Of a stretch of 64,000 nucleotides of DNA, positions 23,211 to 34,740 are shown in pieces. Position 1 is the first letter of the stretch; every line of letters begins with the position of its first letter. Under the pieces are notes generated by a model. It saw only the letters and a program-made list of their open reading frames with translations, did not search any database and was not told where the DNA came from. Made by a program: the position numbers and the translations under genes. The stretch comes from Charina bottae (lineage: Eukaryota > Chordata > Lepidosauria > Squamata > Charinaidae): assembly GCA_023362775.1 (NCBI GenBank), contig JALMGJ010000008.1, positions 40,649,501 to 40,713,500 on the forward strand, read 5' to 3'.

Positions 23211-23503
23211 CAGAGCTTTCCAAACTGTGTGTCAGGACACGTTAGTGTGTCGGCAGCAGTGTCTGGGTGTGTCGCGGCTGCTGCTGCTGCCTCCGAGCCC
23301 TGCCAGGATTCCACACAGGTCTTAGTGCCTGCCTTGTGCCTTGCTGCCTCCAAAGCTGCTGTGATTCCACGCAGGTCCTAGTGCCTGCCTTGTGCCCTGC
23401 TGTAAGAGTGTGTCGTGAAATGATGCCCTGCTGTAAGAGTGTGTCGCAAAATGATGCATGTCTAAAAAGTGTGTCACCAACATGAAAAGTTTGGAAAGCT
23501 CTG
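23211..23503. mobile_element. hAT-type MITE with perfect 8-bp TSD
   Basis: Terminal inverted repeats CAGAGCTTTCCAAACTGTGTG and AGTTTGGAAAGCTCTG. Exact 8-bp duplications CCCTACAG lie at 23203-23210 and 23504-23511. The interior has repeated GTGTGTCG-type words and two near copies of a CCTAGTGCCTGCCTTGTGCC segment. Same family as 2131-2432. It creates several short open frames that are not genes. Confidence 0.85.
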
Positions 23504-23794
23504 CCCTACAGAGTCCAAAAGTGACAAATGCCATCCTTCGATTCACCCAGCGTCTAGCTTTATGGACTTTGTATAGCCCATATAAGAATTGCGGTAATGT
23601 GATCAAGAAAATACAGAAGATGAATTGTATTGTACAGCAAAATTGCAGTCCTATAGATTTATTTGGAAGTAAAACCTGTGGAAGTGTTTTCAAATAAATA
23701 TATTCAAGATTGTGCAGTAAGAGGATGATTCAATGGTTATTTCCCATCCAACCACCATTCTGCAAAATAACATTAAGGAAGACATGTTTTATAT

Positions 23795-23959
23795 CAGGGG
23801 TCCCCAACCTATTAGGAAGTGGGCCGCGGAGCTCCCTCCTGCAAACCCCACCCCCTGGTGTGCACGATTGGCTCCCTCCTGTAAAGCCTGCCCCTCTGGT
23901 CCATGGAAAAATTGTCTTCCATGACTGGTCCTTGGTGCCAAAAAGGTTGGGGACCCCTG
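23795..23959. mobile_element. hAT-type MITE (CAGGGGTCCCCAACC family)
   Basis: A 165-bp element with inverted ends CAGGGGTCCCCAACCT and AGGTTGGGGACCCCTG, flanked by TTTTATAT at 23787-23794 and CTTTATAT at 23960-23967 (7 of 8 identical). The interior carries GCACGATTGGCTCCCTCCTG, a module repeated in tandem in the MITE at 58180. Confidence 0.85.
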
Positions 23960-24105
23960 CTTTATATCATTCCAGAAATGGCTGAGTAATAGTATGAAGA
24001 TGCTGTAAGTTACTGATGGGGAAATGGCCTAAGTGCCCTACTCAGGAGTAAATGGCACTACAATAGGGCTTATTTTGGTCAACATCCATGGGCTTGTGTT
24101 GTCGA

Positions 24106-24830
24106 TGAAGATTCTCAGTCATCCAGGTGGAATTGTCTGTAGGTTGAGTCATGGCAACTTGTCCCCCATTTATCATGCTGCTCTTTCATTAGTCCCCAGG
24201 AAGATTAAGACCACTTCACAAGTTCACCAGCAAGGCCACATTTAATGATCCACTTGGGGATGAATAAAGGTTTTAGGAGTAAGACATCCTAAAGACTATC
24301 TACACCTCAATTGTCCAATTAACAAGCCAATCAAGTGTAAGGTCAATACAGCCACCCTGGAAGACATATATGGGGGTCCCCTCACCAACTTTAGGGGCGT
24401 GGTGGCTCAGCAGGTAAGACACCAGGCTTTTCGATCAAAAGATTGCAAGTTCGGAGGTTCGAATCCCTAGCCCTGCATGACAGAGTGAGCTCCTGCACTC
24501 GCCCCAGCTCTTGCCAACCTAGCAATTCAAAAGCATGCAAATGCAAGTAGATGAATAGGTACCACTTCGGTGGGGGTTCCTCGTTCGTCATGCCGACCAC
24601 ATGACCATGGAAGCATCTTCGGACAACGCTGGCTCTTCGGCTAACAAGCGGAGATGAGCACCGGCCCCTAGAGTCGGACACGACTGCACAAATGTGCGGG
24701 GGGAACCTTTAACCAGTAACACCAACTTTTGCCCAGACTGAAGAAGCTACTTGGACAAGCAGTGAAACGTTTCAACCAAAAGAAAGAAATCCAGTTGCCA
24801 TGACTCAACCTACAGACATGGGCTTGTGTT
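24106..24830 (+). mobile_element. Penelope-like element remnant, split by a SINE
   Basis: The ends are inverted: TCATCCAGGTGGAATTGTCTGTAGGTTGAGTCATGGC at the left and GCCATGACTCAACCTACAGAC at the right. The block CCCAGGAAGATTAAGACCA ... CAAGTTCACCAGCAAGG corresponds to the end of the GIY-YIG endonuclease frame in the PLE at 62.5-63.4 kb (VPRKIKT motif). The right part has TGAAGAAGCTACTTGGACAAGCAGTGAAACGTTTCA, the PLE terminal signature. A Sauria SINE occupies 24393-24719. Only the 3' end of the element is present. Confidence 0.75.
24393..24719 (+). mobile_element. Sauria SINE with 10-bp TSD
   Basis: A tRNA-derived SINE: A-box-like GTGGCTCAGCAGG, B-box GGTTCGAATCC, then the conserved body (AATTCAAAAGCATGCAAATG, GGTACCACTTCGGTGGG, CTGGCTCTTCGGCTAACAA) and the RTE/BovB-like end CTAGAGTCGGACACGACTGC ... 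AACCTTTAACC. Exact duplications CACCAACTTT at 24383-24392 and 24720-24729 date it after the PLE it interrupts. SINEs with this 3' end are thought to be moved by BovB-type LINE enzymes. Confidence 0.9.
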
Positions 24831-26156
24831 GTGATAATGTCTATTAATTTTAATGAATTACAGGTTAATCTTTTAAGGTATTCATGAACCACTTTTGTGC
24901 TGGTATTCCCAGTGCAGGTCATTAGAAAAAAATACTTCCAGTGCCTTGATTACAAAATTAAATTTGATGGGAGGTGGGGCATGCAAGAGACAGAGTATCT
25001 AAGATTGGAGGGGAGGGGAATCTATTTTTGCAAGGCTTTCCCACCCCTCCCCATCTTTCTTAAGCCTATATACTTGCTACAACTTTAGCACAACACACAC
25101 ACTGCTGAGTGCACACCCACCCACACACTCCTGTTATGGTTTCTCTGCTCAGATGGAAAGTACTGCATGGAACTCAGGAGTCCTGGTGTGTTAGGGGAAA
25201 TTAGTATGCGCTAACTCCATAAAATGGAAATGAAGGCGTAACACTTTATTTCCATTATTAGACAAAAGTTTCACTGTGTGTTAGCTCGTACTTGTACCAT
25301 GGGTATCTTGGTTAGAATTTGTGGATTGCGCTGTTCCCTTGCTCCCTCCCAACCTGTTCATATCTCACATCTAATTTTTAATTTCTTGCCCAATGTCTTC
25401 AAGAGGTAAAAACTTGCATCACTGTCATAAAAAATTAAATCTGAAAATCCCAGGAAGTTGACTTTTGCATCCTGCAACATCTAACATATTTGCTCCCATT
25501 TTCCTTTGCATTCTCATGGAATTGTCCTAGCTTGCATCCAAACATGTATTCGTCCATTCACACAACCTACTTATCCAGATCAAGTCAGTTCTTAGCAGAA
25601 CCATGCCTAATGTTGTTCATTGCCCCACATAGTGTGTGGCATGACCTGAACAGATTGGGAGGAAGATCAATTATGGTGGAAGCAATAATGGGAAGGGTCA
25701 GGGATGCTTGGAGGTTGACAGAGGAGCAGGACATCAGAAGCAGAGGCTTCTGATTTTTCCCTACCTGGGTTGACTAGGGGAGCCCTGCCAGGAAAGCTTC
25801 ACTCAGGCCTGACCTAGAGTGAGAGTATCAATAGGAGGGAGATACTCAGGCCTGAGTATGAGAATTCAGCTACAAAGTGCCCTAAAGGAAATGGATTATC
25901 TGGACCCCCTTCTGTCAGGATTCAGCCTGGATATGGGACAGAAATGGAATTGGTCACACTAGTGGATTACCTTTGTTGAGACTTAGTCCTATTAGATCTC
26001 TTAGTAGCCTTCAGTACTATCAACCAAAGTATCCTTCTGAACCTCCTGTGAGGGTTTGGCTTGACATAAGAAGCTGAAATTGTGGAATGGTCTTTGGCAC
26101 GCAATATGCATGTCATCTTTGACCTCCAAATTGATTTTCAACTTTTGATTTTGATG
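24831..26156. other. Intergenic, no gene seen
   Basis: The right half has phrases such as GAGCAGGACATCAGAAGC and GGACCCCCTTCTGTCAGGATTCAGCC that suggest an old degraded repeat. No domain could be read. Confidence 0.4.
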
Positions 26157-26164
26157 GCAATATG

Positions 26165-26327
26165 CAGGGCCGCAACTAGGGGGGCAAGCGGGACATATGC
26201 CCCGGGCGCCGCACTGGGGGTGCACCAAAATGACGCCTGGGGGGCACCAAAATGACAAAATAACCCATGGGGGGGGGCGTGGAATCCATGTTTGCCCCAG
26301 GTGACACAGACCCTAGTTCCATCCCTG
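26165..26327. mobile_element. hAT-type MITE with perfect 8-bp TSD
   Basis: Ends CAGGGCCGCAACTAGGG and CCCTAGTTCCATCCCTG are inverted repeats. Exact 8-bp duplications GCAATATG sit at 26157-26164 and 26328-26335. The interior is G-rich with CACCAAAATGAC repeated twice. Confidence 0.85.
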
Positions 26328-26611
26328 GCAATATGTGCTGAAAACCTTGACCCTAAAAGGCATGTACTGTAGAAGCAAACAGGATCAGAACTTCCCTACC
26401 TCACTTTGCCAGACCATGATAGGTTTGTGCTAAGAAACACCAGAATCTTCCAAGACTCTGTGAACTAAATTCACATTGCATCATTTCTCTTGTTCTCAAG
26501 TCAGTGGGGTCATCTTTGGCAAGGTTCGCATCACTGATGCTGTCTATGTCAGCAAGGAAATGATTACAAATCCACATTAACATTTTAAAGTTATCTGAAT
26601 AGGGATATTCT

Positions 26612-26936
26612 AGGGGCGTGATGGCTCAGTGGTTAAGACGCCAGGCTTGTCGATCTGAAGGTCGGCGGTTCGAGACCTGAGCGCCGCATGTTGGAGTGAG
26701 CTGCCGCACTCGCCCCAGCTCTTGCCAACCTAGCAATTCGAAAGCATGCAAATGCAGGTAGATAAATAGGTACCACTTCGGTGGGATGGTAACAGCATTC
26801 TGCGCGTGTCATGCCGGCCACATGACCGCAGAAGCGTCTTCGGACAGCGCTGGCTCTTCGGCTAAGAAATGGAGATGAGCACCACCCCCTAGAGTCGGAT
26901 ACGACTGTGCAGGGGAAAACCTTTACCTTTACCTTT
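26612..26936 (+). mobile_element. Sauria SINE
   Basis: Full-length-looking copy: GGGGCGTGATGGCTCAGTGG head, GGCGGTTCGAGACC B-box, standard body, and ACTGTGCAGGGGAAAACC ending in ACCTTT repeats. I did not find a clean target duplication. Confidence 0.9.
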
Positions 26937-27513
26937 TAGTGTTTCTATGTATCTGCAGATTTCTGCCTGCAGAGAAATTAAGAAGGCTTTGTCACTCTTG
27001 ACTGCAAGCTGGAAGCACTTCTTCCAACATTGGATAGTTCATTTAATTGTCTATCTCCACTCTCCTCTTCCAGAAAAAAAAGCTTTAAAAAGTTCATAGT
27101 TTTTTCAGTAGCATCCATAATGGAGATGGCAGGGTCTTGAATCAAAAGATTTACCTCATTCATATGGTCAAGCCAAGCCATGAATGAACTCCTGTCCATC
27201 ATTCTGAATGTGAGATTTCCTTTTGTCTCAAAAAATGTGAACTTCTACTCAAAGTTCAATCAAGCACTTCAAGGCTTGTTATCTGGAAAGCCAGAAAATC
27301 TCTGTGTACAGAGAACTTCATCTTCTGTTCCCATTTTTTGAAAAAAACTTTGGAAAAGAGGTTGATTCAATGCTCTGCCTCCAATGAAGTCAATGAATTT
27401 TACTGTAGTAGCTAAGACCGCTTTCTGGATTCCAGAAGTGTCTTTGACCCCAATGGACGCTGATACAGAAAACGTAGGTTAGCTGTCCATACAGACCTAT
27501 CTCAGGCATTTTT

Positions 27514-27645
27514 TGTTCTTTATTTGTTCAGTCGCTTCCGACTCTTCGTGACTTCATGGACCAGCCCACGCCAGAGCTTCCTGTCGGCCGTCGCCATCCC
27601 CAGCTCCCCCACGGTCGAGTCCGTCACCTCCAGAATATCATCCAA
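27514..27645 (-). mobile_element. BovB-type LINE 3' end, minus strand
   Basis: TTTGTTCAGTCGCTTCCGACTCTTCGTGACTTCATGGACCAGCCCACGCCAGAGCTTCCTGTC is the complement of a BovB 3' end. It is truncated at about 27645. The 3' end matches those at 22535 and 49776. Confidence 0.8.
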
Positions 27646-27951
27646 TCTCAGGCATGGTTTTCATTAAATCTGTAGGTTTGTCAAATCAGCTACTGGTTAC
27701 ACACTTTGATTTCTTATTTCCTTAATGCTGAACATCCACAAGTTTAAGTATTTCCAACCTACTTCATGGGGTGTTGTGAGGGAAATAGAAGGCGGGAGCA
27801 TTAGGTATATACACCACGTTGAGTTGAACAAAAATAAAGGCAGGATAAAAATCTAGCAAATAAACAAATAAAAACAAAGAGTTGAAGATATGAAATATTT
27901 AGTTTAAAATTCACCATGACCTGATGTAAACAGATGCCCATAATCATAATA

Positions 27952-28272
27952 AAGGTAAAGGTTCCCCCCGCACATTTGTGCAGTCGTGTCCGACTCCAGG
28001 GGCCGGTGCTCATCTCCGTTTGTTAGCCGAAGAGCCAGCGTTGTCCGAAGACGCTTCCACAGTCATGTGGCCGGCATGACGTGCGCGGAACACTGTTACC
28101 TACCCACCGAAGTGGTACCTATTCATCTACTTGCATTTGCATGCTTTTGAATTGCTAGGTTGGCAAGAGCTGGAGCTAGTGCGGGAGCTCACTCTGCACG
28201 CAGGGCTAGGGATTTGAACCGCCGAACTTGCAATCTTCCGATCAACAAGCCTGGCGTCTTACCCGCTATATA
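27952..28272 (-). mobile_element. Sauria SINE, minus strand
   Basis: Runs in complement from AAAGGTAAAGGTTCCCCCCGC to GCGTCTTACCCGC. B-box and body motifs are present (AACCGCCGAACTTGCAATC; GCATTTGCATGCTTTTGAATT). Close to full length. Confidence 0.9.
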
Positions 28273-28771
28273 GCAGGATAAATTTTCTTTAATTCCTATT
28301 AATGGGAAATTAATCTAGGAATCATAACATCACAACAACAATAATTGTATATTCCCTGACTGTACAGTAGCATTCTGTGGCACCCTTCACTTTTTTTTAA
28401 TGTGTTAACATTATTTGACATAAAAAGACAGTTTTCAAAGTAATAGGAAGGAAATGGAAGAAAAGTGGCGGTTTTTTGCACCTGATTCATGGACATCCTG
28501 AAGCCTACCCATGGAGCTTCTAAGGATGTTTGGACCACAGGTTAAGAACCTCTTCCCTACATTGCAAACAATTCTGAGGCATGTTTCCTGGTATGCAATC
28601 AGTTCACACAGCTCTAAGTCATATGATCCAGACCCGTCATTGCTAAACATTAATTGAGAATGCTTATCGGCACGTAGCCAATACCACCTTCCTCCGAGGC
28701 TGGGTGTTCCAGGGGAAGAAACACGGGAACAAGCCACTAGCTGTCTTTTGGGATTGGATAATCTGTTGGAA

Positions 28772-29106
28772 AGGGGCGTGGTGGCTCAGCGGGTAAGACG
28801 CCAGGCTTGTCGATCGGAAGATCGCAAGTTCGGAGGTTCAAATCCATAGCCCTGCGTGCGGAGTGAGCTCCCGCACTAGCTCCAGCTCTTGCCAACCTAG
28901 CAATTCGAAAGCATGCAAATGCAAGTAGATTAATAGGTACCACTTCGGTGGGTAGGTAACAGCATTCCGCGCGGGTCATGCGGCCACATGACCGCGGAAG
29001 CGTCTTCGGACAGCGCTGGCTCTTCGGCTAACAAACGGAGATGAGCACCGGCCCCTAGAGTCGGACAGGACTGCACAAATGTGCGGGGGGAACCTTTACC
29101 TTTACC
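28772..29106 (+). mobile_element. Sauria SINE with 13-bp TSD
   Basis: Full-length copy, AGGGGCGTGGTGGCTCAGCG to CCTTTACC, with GGTTCAAATCC as B-box. Exact duplications TAATCTGTTGGAA lie at 28759-28771 and 29107-29119, so it is a fairly young target-primed insertion. Confidence 0.92.
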
Positions 29107-29216
29107 TAATCTGTTGGAACCACTGTTCATCTATTTATCCGAGAAGCCCAAAATAAGTTTGAAGGCATGCTAGAATGGTTCCCAAAACAGAATTTGAAAA
29201 TTATTAAGGAAAAGGC

Positions 29217-29345
29217 AACAGATCTGGGCTGCAAAAATCCGGACAACCATTAGATGGGAGGGGAAAAAGTTAGAATTTTCTGTATTATTTTTTTTTGTTG
29301 CCATCTAGTGGTTGTTTCAACTTTTTCAGCCCAGATCTTGTAGCC
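29217..29345. repeat. Imperfect palindromic MITE-like element
   Basis: CAGATCTGGGCTGCAAAAAT at the left faces TTTTTCAGCCCAGATCTTG at the right, with a second inner inverted pair (ACCATTAGATGG / CCATCTAGTGGT). It looks like a small foldback transposon; no clear target duplication found. Confidence 0.55.
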
Positions 29346-31000
29346 CTATGTGGGATCTTTCCCCACTACTGAGTTAAAGGGCTCTCCCCCTATTCTTGGC
29401 TGTCCCTGTTGTCAGCCACTATTTCTGTGGCATCTGATCCAAGCCACTGATTAATGATGTCTTGATTTGTCAGTGTGACGAGTTTCCTCCTCTGGCTTTG
29501 CTTCCGTCCCATTTCGGGAGGCCATCAGCCAGTGGGAAAAATATCCACCACTCAGAGCATTATAGCAGGGATGGGGAAGCTCTCATTTCACGACCCTGCC
29601 TTGGCTTCTCTAAGTTGGATTGTCTGCTCCTCTTCCCACATTCCGTTTGGGCATTTCCAAACTAAACTAATGTGAAGTAAAGAAACATATGGGAAGGTAT
29701 CAGGACAGAAACAGCCCCAGAGAGGAGAGAGGCAAACTCTGGAATCTGCCATGTTGTGCAACTAGCTAGGTTCTGTACAGCTGTAGAGCTGAAACTAGCT
29801 TCAGGGCAGTTCTTCTACTTCAAGAGGGTGGAGGGTGGGAAGTGGCAAATTGACAACCAGGAGTCCTTCTTCAAATGAGATAGTGGAAGTCTGCTCTTTT
29901 CTCTTTTCCTAACTGGAAGTCTGGAGAGAAGTTGCCATCAAAACCAAAAAGGGTTGAGGGATGGTGACAGGACTGAAAGGAACTCAGGGAATAAATTGTT
30001 AGTGGAAAGGGCAGATGTTGCCAAGAGGGTTAAGATGGATGCTGGCTAGTGACCAGAAGGAAGGGAAAGGGCTTGTCCACATCTTCCACATTATGGACAT
30101 GTCCACATGACATACTCCAATCAGACCCAGAATTAGTCACCAGACTTCACACCTGGACAATAATAGCCTGAAAGGAGAAAGGTGGAAGAGCGAATCTACC
30201 ATGTTTGTGCAACTAGGTAGATCCTAGCTAGTAGAAGACTTGAAACTGTCTAGCAGATGGACAACTTCTGGGATGTTTTAATTTGGATTCCTGCTCTGAG
30301 CAGGGAGTTGGAGTCAACTTACAAAAATGAAATGACATCAAACTTCCTTCTTATTATGGCCCCACCTACTAATTTTTGGAGTATGGCCTCTGGCCTCTAA
30401 AAATCCTAATGCAGCCTTTGGCTGAGAAAACAGTGCACACCCTGATTTGAAGAAAGCATCTATGCTTTGTTGGGTTGGTGGTGGCTGGGATTTTCCCAAA
30501 TACAAAACATCTTTTGTAGCACAGGACACTTTCTTGCTGATCTGGCTGTGGCCACCACAACTATATACAAAATGGAATAAGACTAATGAGTTGTACAAGG
30601 AAAGAACTTTGCTAGAACTCTGGTGTAATTAGGAACCATCATCATCAACGACAGGAAATTGGCACATCTGTTTTTTCAGGCTGTTGATCCAACTGTGTTG
30701 CTGAATGCACACCCTGGCAAGAAGATGAAGCTTGGATGTACTCAGCAAAGATGTCTCTGCATAAATATTTACATAATTTTCTCCAGGCAGCAGCGCTAGA
30801 AGCAGCTGTTTTTAACACTTCTCTTCCCATGTGCAACTTTCTCTTCCCTCCCCTGATCTTGGGAAAGACAAATTGACTTGAGATCCCAATGTTGGCTTTC
30901 TCTGCTGTTTTCTCTCACTTCCTCTCTCTCTCTCACTCTGGAAGAATTTCCCCACACACGAAGTAAATATTAGTTGATTTTGCACTAAGATAGTGCAAAG
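29346..31000. other. Intergenic, no gene seen
   Basis: Several 60-90-codon open frames occur here (for example 30338-30632 on both strands) but they overlap one another and show no domain or splice context. A repeated phrase GAAGACTTGAAACTGTCTAGC / GAGCTGAAACTAGCTTCAGG near 29785 and 30235 hints at an old duplication. Confidence 0.4.
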
Positions 31001-31002
31001 CA

Positions 31003-31060
31003 GCCCTTTTCACCCTGGCACACTTAAGATGTGTTGGATTTCAACTTCCCGAATTGTGGA
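31003..31060. mobile_element. hAT-type MITE fragment
   Basis: CAGCCCTTTTCACCCTGGCACACTTAAGATGTG ... TTTCAACTTCCCGAATTGTGG is a diverged left half of the CAGTGTTTCTCAACC family. Confidence 0.45.
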
Positions 31061-31186
31061 CTGGGGAGGTCTAAGGGTGGAAATCCAACTCTTTTGGGAG
31101 GCACCAGGTCGGAGAAGTCAGTTGTGAGGCAAGAGGCTTAGATAACTGCACATGGATCCACACTTGAAAAGCACGCACAAGTAATA

Positions 31187-31248
31187 GTCCCTTGGTTGGG
31201 GGAGATGGGCGGTAATATAAATTTAAATAATAAATAATAAATAAATAT
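31187..31248 (+). mobile_element. L2-type LINE 3' tail
   Basis: GTCCCTTGGTTGGGGGAGATGGGCGGTAATATAAATTTAAATAATAAATAA is the L2-type 3' end with its A/T tail; nothing upstream is recognisable. Confidence 0.6.
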
Positions 31249-31734
31249 AGCCAATGCAAAAGTCCATAGCTAAATGATCTCGCGGGCACTTGACTAACTC
31301 CTGTCACCAGGAGTCAAGCTTGACTTGAAAGTCTCATTACGTTCTTGCAACTGATTTCCAGTTTATTTCCAAGTTCTGAGGGTGGGTTGTTTTTTTGGGG
31401 GAAGGGGGAGCTATAAAGCTCTACATAGCTCAAAGCTGGGATCCTCCGAAGGCTATTTCATGCTGTATGCGCTGGTGCTGTAATCATTATCCATTGTCTG
31501 AGCTTTTCTTATATGTCTCTCTAAACACAGAGTTAAGGAGAGCTGGTAGGCAATTAAGACATGGGATTTTGTGTGGTGCCCTACTTTCCACCCTAAATTG
31601 TGATAAGGGTTGCTAGATTAATTTCTTCCCAATTCTTCTATAGACAACTTGGAAAGGTGACCTTGTCCAATAAGCATTCTTGGTATCCTGGAGATGTGTT
31701 ATTTGTCTATTTGTTTGTGAGTCTGTTTGTTTAT

Positions 31735-31900
31735 TTATTAGATTTATACCCTGTATTTTGTTCAGGAGCCCAAGGCAGCATATATAGTGCTCCCTCCTTC
31801 CATTTTTCTCCTCTACAACCATCCGCTGAGGTAGGTTGGGCTGAAAGTGTAATGGTATGTGGGAATGACCTTGGGAGACAGGAGGAAGAGCCACAAGGGA
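31735..31900 (-). repeat. Degenerate LINE-3'-like repeat
   Basis: TTATTAGATTTATACCCTGT ... GCCCAAGGCAGCATA ... CTGAGGTAGGTTGGGCTGAAAG follows the same plan as 36330-36470 (ATAAC-TCAAGGCGGTGAAC ... GTGAGGTGAGTTGGGCTGAGAG). The open frames that cross it are chance. Confidence 0.45.
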
Positions 31901-32066
31901 ACAGTTGGATAAGAGGCAGCTTAGCCCACAGAAGGAATGTGGGCATGGCAAACATCTCAGAAGGGACCCTCCCTAGTTTCTTGGACTGTAAAAGCGACGG
32001 GGGAGAAATGTACTTTTGGCCCAGATGGTGAGAAACCTGGGAAGAAGCATTTCAGATCATCTAGAT

Positions 32067-32163
32067 CAGTGTTTCTCAACCTCAGCAACTTTAAGATGTG
32101 TGGACTTTAACTCCCAGAATTCTCCAGCCAGCATGTTAAAGTTGCTGAGGTTGAGAAACACTG
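32067..32163. mobile_element. Complete 97-bp hAT MITE, near-perfect palindrome, 8-bp TSD
   Basis: CAGTGTTTCTCAACCTCAGC at the left and GCTGAGGTTGAGAAACACTG at the right; the inverted arms extend over about 30 bp. Exact 8-bp duplications ATCTAGAT lie at 32059-32066 and 32164-32171. This is the reference copy in the window for the fragments at 1772, 8155 and 49234. Confidence 0.9.
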
Positions 32164-32469
32164 ATCTAGATACTCCACTTTTAATGAATTTGCTATAAAA
32201 GAGGGTTGGAAATTCCTCTTGCAGTTTCCAAGATACTGTATTTATCCTCCCCCAGCATTAAATATACCTTCCTGAAGCCTGTGTAGTTCTCACTGTTTGT
32301 CTGAAGCTTAACAGGCCTTTGGGATTGATGGGGTAGCTGTCAGAGCCAGTGAGTTGTTTTACTTGTGTTCTACTGTATCACTTATTTAGGATAAATATAG
32401 TATAATTTTTATCCTTAATCTGGGCATCCTCAGAGCTTGTTGAGATTGAGGCAGTAGATCAGCTACATT

Positions 32470-33608
32470 CGAATCGAATTATCCATTCAGTCATATCCGA
32501 CCCTTGCCAATTCCATAAACCAGCTCTCTCCATTATTTCCGATCTTGTACAGCTTCTTTCAGTTGCTTTAAATTTTGGCCTGTGTCTGCTTTGATTACAT
32601 CCATCCAGCCAGCGCATTCTTTGGTGTCCTTGTTGACTTTTGCCACTGGCCGTTCCAAGCATAACGTCTTTCTCCAACAATGATCTCATGACATGACCGA
32701 AGTAACTAAGTCTAAGTTTTGTGATTTTTCCTTCTAGTGACATGTCCGGTTTTATGCGCTTCAACACTTCTTTATTCGTTATCTTTGCAGTCCAAGGGAT
32801 TCGCAAGAGCCTCCTCCAACACCGTAGTTCAAAAGAATCAACTTTCCTTCTATCCAACTTTTTCATCGTCCAACTTTCACAGCCATAAGTAGTTATGGGG
32901 AACATGATAGTGCGGACTAGTCTACACTTAGTTGTCAAGCTGATATCCTTGCTTTTCCAAATTTGATTCATACTCATCATTGCTGTACGACCCAGCATGA
33001 TTTGGCATTTAATTTATTGGCTACATTCGCCATTTTGATTGACCACTCATACTAAAAAGGTGAATTCTTCCACGCATTCCACCTCATCTCCATCAATTAC
33101 TCTTTTGATGTTTCCATTCTTTGCAGTTGTCATGAGATTGTTTTTTTTGATATTCAGAAAGATGCCAAACTTCTCGCTTTCTTCTTTGAGTGTCATGATT
33201 AGGTGCTTTAGGCCTTCCTGGGTTTCTGAGATGAGTGTTGTATCATCCACGTATCTAAGGTTATTGATGTTTCTTCCGCCAATTTTTACCCCAATTTCTG
33301 ATTCGTCTAGCTCCAGTTTCCTAATGATCACTTTGGCGTACAAGTTGAATAAGAAAGGTGACAGAATGCAACCTTGTCGCACACCTTTCTCAATCTTGAA
33401 CCAATCAGTGTCACCATATTGAGTTCATACAGTGGCTTCCTGATTTACATACAGTGATTTCATCAACTTCACTAAATGTAGTGGCATCCCAAGGTCTGCT
33501 AGGGCTGCTAGATTGTCATGGTCAACACAATCAAAAGCTTTCCTGTAGTCGATGAAGCACATATAAATATTCTTTTGATATTCACGACATTTTTCCATTA
33601 TCCATCAA
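32470..33608 (-). mobile_element. RTE-type LINE (BovB relative), 5'-truncated, 12-bp TSD
   Basis: The minus strand encodes reverse transcriptase. An upstream frame at 33047-33382 contains MRQGCILSPFLFNLYA and LRYVDDTTLI, the catalytic YVDD box. A downstream frame at 32459-32998 contains TTYGCESWTM, FELRCWRRLLRIPWTA and YFGHVMR, typical of RTE/BovB C-termini. The two frames are separated by a break near 33000-33046, so the copy is dead. It is distinctly diverged from the BovB at 49.8 kb and is probably a different RTE lineage. Exact duplications ATCAGCTACATT at 32458-32469 and 33609-33620 define the insertion. Confidence 0.85.
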
Positions 33609-33620
33609 ATCAGCTACATT

Positions 33621-34735
33621 AGCAATAAACAAATGCCCTTTCTGGCAACTGGATGCCTCCAAAGACTGGAGAAGCCTCCAAAGACTTCTATTTTGATGAG
33701 GCAAATCATATAATTTGCTTCTCTCAGCAAGATTAAACTACCTACTCCATGGTGTGACACCCCCTTCCCAAGATGTACGATTTTTAAACATGCATTTATT
33801 TGTTTTATTTATGAAACTTACCAAATTTCATCCCAGCTTCACCAAAGTTGGTATACTTCTTGTTATGTGAAGGAAGCTTCATGCTCTGGAAATAACTATC
33901 TTTTACAGTATGAGCAGTAAAATGTAACAGGTTCTTCAGAGTGAAAAAACAAATGGAACTATACGCTTCATGAGAGGGATATTTGGACTATTAATCCTCT
34001 GCTTCGAGACTTGGTTCTTTTTGCATAATCCTCCAACGTTGGTCACTATGTTTTAGGCCCACTCTGATATCATCTCCTTGTGACATTTCTATCTTTCCCC
34101 ATCTCTTTTGCTTTGCTTCGCTGTGCTTTTCACCAAACCAAACCAAAATAAAACTCCCAGTCCATTAAGAAGAAAGCAAGAGATTGTCTGCAAGATAAAA
34201 GCTGTAATCTTGCTAGAATCTGTCTATCTGAAGGCATGCTATATATTAAAATATGTATATTAAATCATACACGTGAAAGTTGCTGGCTGGGAATGTCTAG
34301 GTTCACAAACCCTAACTCCATTGCCATCTTCCACATGTCATGAACTAATATATTTGAATATCCTGTGTGAATTATTTTTTTCCTGTGATGATTCAGCCTT
34401 ATGTTGCCTTTGTGTCATTTCCCCTTTTGCAGAGATCAAGGTATTTTCTTCCCAGGCAAGTTTATTATTCAGCCATTTTAGGTTTTGTATAAATTGCTTT
34501 TGAAATGTTATTTCTTAAATTTTATTTTATTAAACTTCAAAAATGTTACAATTAATATTTCTTTAAAGAAACTTAATAATTTCTGGTGTTATATATAAAT
34601 TAAGTAGCAATCGAAAAGATAACAATATTACTATATTAGTATTATATAAAAATGATGTTTTTTAAAAAACTAACTTGGCCTGCTGTATATATGAAAAAAG
34701 GCTATACGTTGAAGAGAGACAGAAAGAAAAGCCTT
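33621..34735. other. Intergenic, no gene seen
   Basis: AT-rich toward 34500-34700. No exon or repeat end recognised. Confidence 0.4.
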
Positions 34736-34740
34736 ATACT

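Noticed and set aside
24400..24500. tRNA-gene-like A and B boxes
   Set aside because: Part of Sauria SINE heads, also at 26.6, 28.0, 28.8, 40.5, 59.4 and 63.4 kb; no intact cloverleaf or acceptor stem.
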